Positions 5,355 through 9,786 of a DNA stretch of 9,786 nucleotides are shown piece after piece. The notes beneath the pieces are model-generated. The model was not told the origin of the DNA. It saw only the letters and a list, made by a program, of their open reading frames with translations, and did not search any database. The stretch covers positions 1 through 9,786 of the forward strand of contig CAZEMH010000017.1 in NCBI GenBank assembly GCA_964513365.1, read 5' to 3'. The stretch comes from DAOVIY01 sp964513365. Its GTDB lineage: Bacteria > Patescibacteriota > Minisyncoccia > UBA6257. Each line of letters opens with the position of its first letter. Position 1 is the first letter of the stretch. The position numbers and the translations under genes are program-made.

Positions 5355-5425
5355 CTGCCGGGCTTGGATTCGAACCAAGATCAGATCCTCCAAGGGGACC
5401 TGTCCTACCATTAGACGACCCGGCA
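5355..5425 (-). tRNA. tRNA-Gln (anticodon UUG)
   Basis: A 71-nt cloverleaf on the minus strand. The acceptor is TGCCGGG/CCCGGCA (7 bp), followed by T8-C9. The D arm is GTCT/GGAC with loop AATGGTA. The anticodon stem is GGTCC/GGATC with loop CCTTGGA. A 4-nt variable region is followed by T arm CTTGG-TTCGAAT-CCAAG. The anticodon is TTG; U1-A72 and discriminator G73 also fit glutamine identity. CCA is not encoded (CAA follows G73). Position 33, almost always U, is C here, and position 37 is G. It starts 4 bases after the ftsX stop, so it must be cut out of the ftsX mRNA. Confidence 0.92.
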
Positions 5426-5429
5426 ATAT

Positions 5430-6338
5430 TTATACTTTAAGATACTTATTCATTGCCCAGAAGCTGGATACTATTCCCAGAAATATGCCAAATAATGTTT
5501 GGTACAGAAGAATATACCAGAAATGCGACCAAAAATACAAGCTCATACTTATTCCAACCATAAAAGATTCAATTCTAGGGCTACCCCACATAACAAGAGG
5601 GATTAAGATTAAAATCGCGACAAAAGAGGCGATTATGCCCTGTAGTGCTCCTTCTAAAAGAAATGGGCCGCGGATAAACCAATTAGAAGCTCCAACTAAT
5701 TTCATTATTTCAATTTCACCTTTTAGGGAATAAATTGCCATACGAATTGTATTAAAACTAATAAGAAGGCTCAAAAACGCGGCGATAATAATAACTAGAA
5801 TAGAGCCTAATTTTATTCCTACTGATAAAGAATTAATTCTTTCTATCACTCTCTGATTCTCCATTAAATCCACTGTGATTAATTTCTCTTTAAAAGCTGA
5901 ATTATTAATATCATTAATAATTTCTGTATAATATTTTGTATCCTTAGCTTTAATATTTAGAGAAGCAGCCAAAGGATTTTCTCCTAATTCTTCTAACGCT
6001 CTTTTAATAGCTGGGTTTCTACTGCTTTTCTCCTCAAAAGATTTTAACGCTTCTTCTTGGGATATATATTCAATTTTAGCAATTTTTTCATTGCCTATAA
6101 GCTCGTCGCGAATTCTTAAAATATCTTCTTCTGGAACATCTCTTTGGAAATAAATACTAATATCCATCTTTTCTTTCAAAATATTAATAAGATTATTACT
6201 GGTATTATTAAATATCAAAATTGAGCTTAAAATAATTAAACTGATAGTCATCATTGCTATGCAAGTCAAAGAAAGCCAATTATTTCTAACCAATCCCTGC
6301 CAAGCTGTGCGAAAAACTCTTTTTATAACAATAAACAT
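5430..6338 (-). CDS. ftsX: Cell division ABC transporter permease FtsX
   Basis: FtsX is the membrane partner of FtsE; the complex controls septal peptidoglycan hydrolases at the divisome. The 302-residue protein has the expected topology: one membrane span near the N-terminus (about 24-44), an extracytoplasmic domain (about 45-172), then three spans (about 173-195, 226-250 and 275-297). The conserved EIEIMKLVGASNWFIRGPF segment (208-226), the FtsX-type coupling region, lies between TM2 and TM3. It follows ftsE by 12 bases with no SD. Its TAA stop is 4 bases from the first base of tRNA-Gln. Confidence 0.95.
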   Translation of the reverse strand: MFIVIKRVFRTAWQGLVRNNWLSLTCIAMMTISLIILSSILIFNNTSNNLINILKEKMDISIYFQRDVPEEDILRIRDELIGNEKIAKIEYISQEEALKSFEEKSSRNPAIKRALEELGENPLAASLNIKAKDTKYYTEIINDINNSAFKEKLITVDLMENQRVIERINSLSVGIKLGSILVIIIAAFLSLLISFNTIRMAIYSLKGEIEIMKLVGASNWFIRGPFLLEGALQGIIASFVAILILIPLVMWGSPRIESFMVGISMSLYFWSHFWYILLYQTLFGIFLGIVSSFWAMNKYLKV

Positions 6339-6350
6339 ATGATTAGATTA

Positions 6351-7034
6351 TTAAATTAAGTATTTCCCTTCTTCTTCGTCACGAATAATTTTTCCTTTAT
6401 CTAAACTGATGACTCTCTGCCCTAAAGTATTTATCACTTCTTTGTCATGAGTAGCTAAAATTATGGCTGTGCCAAGTTCATTAATTTTCATTAAAAGTTT
6501 TATAATCTCCCATGTATTAATTGGATCTAAATCACCTGTAGGCTCATCAGCTAATATTAATTCTGGTCTTTGAGCCAAAACACGACATATGACCACTCTC
6601 TGTTTCTCTCCAGCAGAAAGTTGATGTGGAAAATTATTTGCTTTCCCCTCCAAATTTACTAATTTTAATAATTCAGGAGCATCTTTTTTTATTGCTTGTT
6701 CAGAATAACCAGCCACTTCCATAGCAAAAGCCACATTTTCATAAGCTGTTCTATTGGCTAATAACCTAAAGTCTTGAAATACCATCCCAATCTTCCGCCT
6801 AAGAAAAGTTACTTCACTAGGTTTAAATTTATTAATATCCTTATCATTAAAAAAAATTCTTCCTTTGGTTGGAGGTTCTTCTTTTATCAACATTTTTAAG
6901 ATTGTGGTTTTTCCTACGCCTGACCTCCCTACTAAAGAAACAAATTCCCCTGATCTTACCTCAAAAGTAATATTATCTAAAATCAAAGAACCGTTATAAG
7001 CTTTGGATACATTTTTAAAACATACTAATGGCAT
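6351..7034 (-). CDS. ftsE: Cell division ATP-binding protein FtsE
   Basis: FtsE is the cytoplasmic ATPase of the FtsEX complex. The 227-residue ABC ATPase has all motifs: Walker A GRSGVGKT (36-43), Q-loop VFQDFRLL (about 85-92), signature LSAGEKQR (139-146, Ala in place of the usual second Gly of LSGGE), Walker B LILADEP (159-165), D-loop GDLD, and H-loop THD with H196. Length matches FtsE. Its ATG follows the prfB TAG after two bases, and ftsX comes next; prfB-ftsE-ftsX is a widely conserved order in Gram-positive and related bacteria. No SD is visible. Confidence 0.96.
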   Translation of the reverse strand: MPLVCFKNVSKAYNGSLILDNITFEVRSGEFVSLVGRSGVGKTTILKMLIKEEPPTKGRIFFNDKDINKFKPSEVTFLRRKIGMVFQDFRLLANRTAYENVAFAMEVAGYSEQAIKKDAPELLKLVNLEGKANNFPHQLSAGEKQRVVICRVLAQRPELILADEPTGDLDPINTWEIIKLLMKINELGTAIILATHDKEVINTLGQRVISLDKGKIIRDEEEGKYLI

Positions 7035-7036
7035 AA

Positions 7037-7753
7037 CTAAAAATTTAAAATTTTATCTAAATTCCCTTCTAGCACTTCTTCAACATTACCTATTTTTTTA
7101 CCAGTATGATGGTTTTTTACTAATTTGTAGGGATGGAGTACATAAGAACGAATCTGATTACCCCATTCAATTTTTACTTTTTCACCCTTTAATTCTTTTA
7201 ATGTTTTTACTTTCTGTTTTTCAGCTAACTGATGAAGTTTAGCCCTTAAAATAGTCAGGGCTTTTTCTTTATTCCTAAATTGGGATCTTCCTTCCTGACA
7301 ACTAACAACTATTCCAGTAGGTTTATGACGGACTCTCACAGCTGATTCCACTTTTTGAACATTTTGTCCTCCTGGCCCTGAGGAACGAAAAGTTTCAATT
7401 TCTAAATCCTTTTCTTCTAATGGAAATTCATTTGCCTCAATAATTGGCAAAACTTCCACAAAAGCAAAAGAAGTATGACGAAGCTTTGCAGAAGAAAAAG
7501 GAGATATTCTTACTAAACGATGAACGCCATTCTCATTTTTTAAAATTTTATAAACATCATCTCCATTTATCTCGGCAACAGCATTTTTGATTCCACCATA
7601 TTCATTTTCTCTCTTATCTAATAATGAAAATTTCCAATTTTTCCTTTCTGAATATTTCTGATACATCCTTAAAAGCATTAAAGCCCAGTCTTCGGCATCC
7701 TGACCACCAGCACCAGCATATACAGAAAGTGTTATATTGTTTCCTTTAGGCAT
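7037..7753 (-). CDS. prfB: Peptide chain release factor 2, lacking domain 1
   Basis: RF2 recognises UAA and UGA stops and triggers peptide release. The 238 residues include GAGGQDAEDW (14-23), the RF2 codon-recognition tripeptide SPF (84-86) in RISPFSSAKLRHTSF, the catalytic GGQ (128-130) in SSGPGGQNVQKVES, and the basic C-terminal domain. RF2 is normally about 365 residues; the whole N-terminal domain (about 115-125 residues) is absent. An in-frame TGA lies 3 bases before the ATG and only 51 bases separate it from the pcm stop, so no hidden upstream exon or +1 frameshift leader fits. The SPF motif argues for real RF2 function rather than the PrfH paralogue. A promoter candidate ends 7 bases before the ATG. 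Confidence 0.93.
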   Translation of the reverse strand: MPKGNNITLSVYAGAGGQDAEDWALMLLRMYQKYSERKNWKFSLLDKRENEYGGIKNAVAEINGDDVYKILKNENGVHRLVRISPFSSAKLRHTSFAFVEVLPIIEANEFPLEEKDLEIETFRSSGPGGQNVQKVESAVRVRHKPTGIVVSCQEGRSQFRNKEKALTILRAKLHQLAEKQKVKTLKELKGEKVKIEWGNQIRSYVLHPYKLVKNHHTGKKIGNVEEVLEGNLDKILNF

Positions 7754-7760
7754 GCTTCAA

Positions 7761-7789
7761 ATTTTACCAAATTTAGACCTAAAAAACAA
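7761..7789 (-). promoter_or_regulatory. Possible leaderless promoter for prfB-ftsEX
   Basis: Minus-strand TTGTTT (7789-7784), 17-bp spacer, extended TGG-TAAAAT (7769-7761). Only 7 bases separate the -10 from the prfB ATG, so transcription would start at or next to the start codon. The -35 is weak (3 of 6); the extended -10 is good. Confidence 0.45.
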
Positions 7790-7804
7790 CTTTAAAAATG
7801 AATT

Positions 7805-8449
7805 TTATTCATTATCAGTAATTAAAGGAACAAAAGTAAACCCGTGAAAACGCTTAATATCAAATTCATTTTCCGCTTTTTTTATCCAAAGTTGTATTTC
7901 TCCATCAAGGGGAGTAACTATTCTTCCACCTATCTTTAGTTGTCTTAACCAATTTTTAGGAACTTCATTTACTGCAGCTGAGCAAAGAATTTTATCAAAA
8001 GGAGCTTCTTTTTCATAACCTTGAGAACCATCACCACAAACAAATTTAACTATTCCTTTTTCTATAAAATTGTACTTTGCCACATTTTTTTCTCCGAATT
8101 CTTTTAATTCAGGTATTCTTTCTATTGCAATTACTTTTCCTCTCTTTAATTTTTGGCTCACAATATAAGCTAAAAGAGCAGTTGTCCAACCAGAACCAGC
8201 CCCAATATCCAAAATCTTTTCTCCTGCTTGCGGCTGAAGAAGTTCTAATATAAAAGCCACTGTAAGAGGCTGAGAAATAGTCTGCCCAAAACCAATGGGT
8301 AAGGGAATATTTGAATAAGTTTCGTCTTGATACTCTAAAACTACAAAATCTTTTCTATCGATAGCTAAAAATGCCTCTATAATATTTGGGGATTTTAAGT
8401 AACCTAAATCAATAATCTCTTGAATAAGAGCTTTTTTAGTTAACATCAC
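7805..8449 (-). CDS. pcm: Protein-L-isoaspartate O-methyltransferase
   Basis: PCMT uses S-adenosylmethionine to methylate isoaspartyl residues and start repair of aged proteins. The 214-residue product has the usual length. It carries the substrate-side motif GQTISQP (55-61) after PLPIGFG, the SAM-binding motif LDIGAGSGWTT (80-90), an acidic residue after strand 2 (VIAIER), the CGDGSQGY motif, and the C-terminal GFTFVPL element. The frame opens with GTG at 8449 followed at once by ATG at 8446; either start changes the protein by one residue. Neither has an SD. It opens the pcm-prfB-ftsE-ftsX-tRNA unit behind an extended -10 promoter. Confidence 0.95.
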   Translation of the reverse strand: MMLTKKALIQEIIDLGYLKSPNIIEAFLAIDRKDFVVLEYQDETYSNIPLPIGFGQTISQPLTVAFILELLQPQAGEKILDIGAGSGWTTALLAYIVSQKLKRGKVIAIERIPELKEFGEKNVAKYNFIEKGIVKFVCGDGSQGYEKEAPFDKILCSAAVNEVPKNWLRQLKIGGRIVTPLDGEIQLWIKKAENEFDIKRFHGFTFVPLITDNE

Positions 8450-8473
8450 TAATAATTTTTATAAGTTTTACTA

Positions 8474-8482
8474 ATTATATCA
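8474..8482 (-). promoter_or_regulatory. Extended -10 promoter for the pcm operon
   Basis: Minus-strand TGA-TATAAT, a full extended -10, one base after the T-tract of the preceding terminator. No good -35 at 16-18 bp. Predicted start near 8467, about 18-21 nt before the pcm start. Confidence 0.65.
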
Positions 8483-8483
8483 T

Positions 8484-8517
8484 AAAAAAAGCCCTCTTGA
8501 TTCAACAACGAGGGCTT
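8484..8517 (-). terminator. Terminator of the gene hidden in the gap
   Basis: On the minus strand AAGCCCTC pairs with GAGGGCTT (8 bp) around a 13-nt loop, followed by a run of seven Ts. It ends whatever minus-strand gene lies in the 8541-8640 gap, just before the pcm promoter. Confidence 0.9.
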
Positions 8518-8540
8518 AATTGAACTTAATAATATTGAGG

Positions 8541-8640
8541 NNNNNNNNNNNNNNNNNNNNNNNNNNNNNNNNNNNNNNNNNNNNNNNNNNNNNNNNNNNN
8601 NNNNNNNNNNNNNNNNNNNNNNNNNNNNNNNNNNNNNNNN
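8541..8640. other. Assembly gap of exactly 100 N
   Basis: A run of 100 undetermined bases, the conventional placeholder for a scaffold join of unknown length. The true distance, and the body of the gene that starts at 8649, cannot be known from this window. Confidence 0.98.
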
Positions 8641-8649
8641 TTTTAACAT
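8641..8649 (-). CDS. Start of a gene lost in the gap (partial)
   Basis: ATG TTA AAA then undetermined bases: only Met-Leu-Lys is visible. The start is supported by a strong SD, AAAGGAAGG (8664-8656), 6 bases before the ATG. Left of the gap the minus strand meets TAA stops in two frames before the terminator at 8484-8517, so the gene probably ends in or just after the gap. The third frame runs on through the terminator and is not credible. Identity unknown. Confidence 0.55.
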
Positions 8650-8687
8650 TCTATACCTTCCTTTCGTTTTTTATTATTTTTTCTCAC
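8643..8687 (-). other. Possible leader micro-ORF overlapping the gap gene start
   Basis: GTG to TAA, 14 codons (basic, MRKNNKKRKEGIEC). AAAGGAG lies 8 bases before the GTG, and the TAA overlaps the ATG region of the gap gene (ATGTTAA). The frame contains the SD of that gene, so ribosomes translating it could control initiation downstream. GTG start and short length make it tentative. Confidence 0.25.
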
Positions 8688-8718
8688 CTATAATACTCCT
8701 TTAATAGTATAATTATAA

Positions 8719-9264
8719 TCATGAAGAAAAACTACCTAAGAATCTATACAACCATACCGGAAGATTAGATACAACTAGTTCTCGAAACTGGTAAACAGTT
8801 TTCCAAAAGCTAAGAGGTACTACAATAATCTTATATTCTACATTAAAATTATGTCCATCTCCTTGAAGCACAATTGAAAAATCCCGTTTGATTCTTGATA
8901 TATTTATATCAGAGCTAATTACCACAATATTTTTAATCTTTGGATTAGCTTTCAAATATATCTTAATTTCTTGCCAATACTTAAAAACCATCTCGCTTGC
9001 TGTAATCAAATGATTCTTTTCTGAAATTAAGGGCCATGTTTTCACTAAAGAATTTGGAGAACAGATTAATAAATTACCAATACTCATATTTTCCATCGTT
9101 TCAAACCAAAATTCATCATCAGGAACCAACAAACCCTTCTGATTATAGGGAAATATCACGTGTACGGTATCGGCTTTAGCATCAATCACCTTCCTTAAGT
9201 TTCTTTCAAAGATTTTGTCATAACAGACAGGATTGCATTTTTTATACTTTCCATCCCATTTCAT
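8719..9264 (-). CDS. Hypothetical protein, possibly DUF218/YdcF-like
   Basis: A 181-residue protein I do not firmly recognise. The segment NPKIKNIVVISSDINISRIKRDF (108-130) resembles the strand-turn-Arg motif of DUF218 (ElyC/SanA/YdcF) proteins, where a Ser/Thr-Ser-Asp or Ser-x-His is followed by an Arg; the later RELVVSNLPVWLYRFLG is also reminiscent of that family's end. Two N-terminal cysteines (C10, C14) lie in a basic segment, and there is no signal peptide. The start is very secure: AGGAGGTGAT (9278-9269), a full complement of the 16S 3' tail, lies 4 bases before the ATG. It has its own promoter at 9356-9384 and an 85-nt leader with hairpins. Stop TGA. Family call is weak; coding status is strong. 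Confidence 0.6.
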   Translation of the reverse strand: MKWDGKYKKCNPVCYDKIFERNLRKVIDAKADTVHVIFPYNQKGLLVPDDEFWFETMENMSIGNLLICSPNSLVKTWPLISEKNHLITASEMVFKYWQEIKIYLKANPKIKNIVVISSDINISRIKRDFSIVLQGDGHNFNVEYKIIVVPLSFWKTVYQFRELVVSNLPVWLYRFLGSFSS

Positions 9265-9301
9265 TCAAATCACCTCCTCTCTTTTATTTTTTTTATTTTC
9301 A

Positions 9302-9316
9302 AGGTTCTACGAACCT
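9302..9316 (-). other. Small hairpin in the leader of the 181-residue gene
   Basis: AGGTTC and GAACCT form a perfect 6-bp stem around a 3-nt loop, about 24 bases upstream of the SD at 9269-9278. No T-tract follows, so it is not a terminator. It could be a protein-binding or mRNA-stability element. Confidence 0.4.
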
Positions 9317-9325
9317 AACAACTTA

Positions 9326-9357
9326 ATTAAAATGCCCTATTATTAGGACATTTTAAT
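9326..9357 (-). terminator. Terminator-like hairpin overlapping a promoter start region
   Basis: ATTAAAATG and CATTTTAAT flank an inner CCTA-ATAA-TAGG stem, giving 14 bp with one internal pair that is U-G on the minus-strand RNA but C-A on the plus, so it favours minus-strand function. A-rich and T-rich outer arms resemble an intrinsic terminator for the Cys-rich gene upstream. It also spans the predicted start of the promoter at 9356-9384. Confidence 0.65.
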
Positions 9358-9384
9358 CATACCATAATATAATATATCGGTCAA
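9356..9384 (-). promoter_or_regulatory. Promoter for the 181-residue gene
   Basis: Minus-strand TTGACC (9384-9379), 17-bp spacer, extended TGG-TATGAT (-10 at 9361-9356). Only one mismatch in each hexamer. Predicted start near 9349, inside the hairpin 9326-9357. It begins 10 bases after the stop of the Cys-rich gene. Confidence 0.75.
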
Positions 9385-9394
9385 TAGAGCTAAT

Positions 9395-9786
9395 CTACAT
9401 TTGAAGCAAGCCTGTGCATCTCCAATTAATTTCTGCTGTTTTTGTTTCTACATTAATTACACAAGCAGGACTACAACCGGCTTTTTCTATATCCAAATCT
9501 ATCCACCAAGTTCCAGTAATTTCATTACATATATAAGTGTCTCTAAGTTTATCACCGCATTGACCATGAATAGCGATTTCTTTAGCTTCTGATAAACTAA
9601 GCTTAATATCAGTTCCTTTTTTCTGGCAAAATTCCTCTGAAGAAATTGTAGTTGTCGTAGTTAATCCAATTATCGTTGTTGTAGTAGAAGGAAGATTTAT
9701 TGTTATAATCCCTTCATTTATTAAATAACCGCCAACAAATAACAAACCTAACAGTATAAAGAAAATTGAAGCTGATCCTTTTTTAT
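9395..9786 (-). CDS. Membrane-anchored Cys-rich protein with Thr linker (5' end cut by window)
   Basis: The frame stays open to the window edge, giving at least 129 residues. The visible start is KKGSASIFFILLGLLFVGG, a positive charge then a membrane anchor, so the true start is probably just outside. A TTG at 9745 would cut the anchor and is not preferred. A Thr-rich linker follows (two runs of four and five Thr), then a compact domain with six cysteines: FCQKKG, HGQCGD, TYICNE, GCSPAC and INWRC. The GTWWIDLDIEKAGCSPACVI segment resembles a small extracytoplasmic domain I associate with CPR and archaeal hypothetical proteins. The Cys set may form disulfides outside the cell (inference). Stop TAG. 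Confidence 0.75.
   Translation of the reverse strand, partial: KKGSASIFFILLGLLFVGGYLINEGIITINLPSTTTTIIGLTTTTTISSEEFCQKKGTDIKLSLSEAKEIAIHGQCGDKLRDTYICNEITGTWWIDLDIEKAGCSPACVINVETKTAEINWRCTGLLQM

Noticed and set aside
5338..5733. Plus-strand open frame of 131 codons
   Set aside because: Runs through the antisense of tRNA-Gln and ftsX; cannot be supported.
7037..7753. PrfH (RF-like rescue factor) rather than RF2
   Set aside because: The RF2 codon-recognition SPF motif and RF2-like sequence are intact, and the prfB-ftsE-ftsX order supports RF2.
8449..8649. Continuous minus-strand frame across the N gap
   Set aside because: Gap length is arbitrary so the frame is meaningless, and its C-terminal part would be translated from the terminator and pcm promoter.
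1247..9264. UGA recoded as glycine
   Set aside because: TGA ends the HD, Obg, CDF and 181-residue genes at expected lengths, often with another stop close behind, and an RF2 gene is present.
1..9786. Mobile element, CRISPR array or defence system
   Set aside because: No transposase, integrase, terminal repeats, spaced direct repeats or nuclease motifs were seen; the only direct repeat is the A-rich 19-base pair at 2206-2248.

Overview
The window is AT-rich, tightly packed DNA from a bacterium that looks like a member of the Candidate Phyla Radiation (Patescibacteria). This rests on compact housekeeping genes, a 60-residue SecE, a shortened Obg without a C-terminal extension, a release factor 2 lacking its N-terminal domain, a tRNA without encoded CCA, weak or absent Shine-Dalgarno (SD) sites before most housekeeping genes, and a Thr-linker Cys-rich surface protein of a kind I associate with these lineages. 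The taxonomic call is inference. Several genes end in TGA and an RF2 is present, so UGA is a stop here, which argues against the UGA-to-Gly recoded groups.

Region 1 (20-2009, minus strand) reads rubredoxin-like protein, HD-domain hydrolase, SecE, NusG, ribosomal protein L11. A terminator-like hairpin sits just before secE. Region 2 (2036-2767) starts with back-to-back consensus promoters whose -35 boxes form an inverted repeat. The plus-strand promoter drives a transcript that begins with a 74-nt structured RNA, runs through a chain of tiny Lys-rich reading frames and ends with an unrecognised Cys/Lys-rich 107-residue protein and a strong terminator. This is the least explained part of the window. 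Region 3 (2778-5307, minus) holds a membrane-anchored FKBP-type prolyl isomerase, Obg GTPase, and a cation diffusion facilitator fused to a zinc ribbon.

Region 4 (5324-8482, minus) is a second operon: protein-L-isoaspartate methyltransferase, RF2, FtsE, FtsX, then tRNA-Gln(UUG) four bases after ftsX, closed by a terminator. Promoters follow directly on terminator T-tracts at both ends of this operon. Region 5 (8483-9786) contains a 100-N scaffold gap that hides most of a gene. It also holds an uncertain DUF218/YdcF-like protein with a full-length SD, and the 3' part of a membrane-anchored Cys-rich protein.

The genes mostly serve translation (L11, RF2, Obg, tRNA-Gln), transcription elongation (NusG), secretion (SecE), the envelope and cell division (FtsEX, FKBP, CDF) and protein repair (PCMT). 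No mobile element, CRISPR array or defence island is visible.
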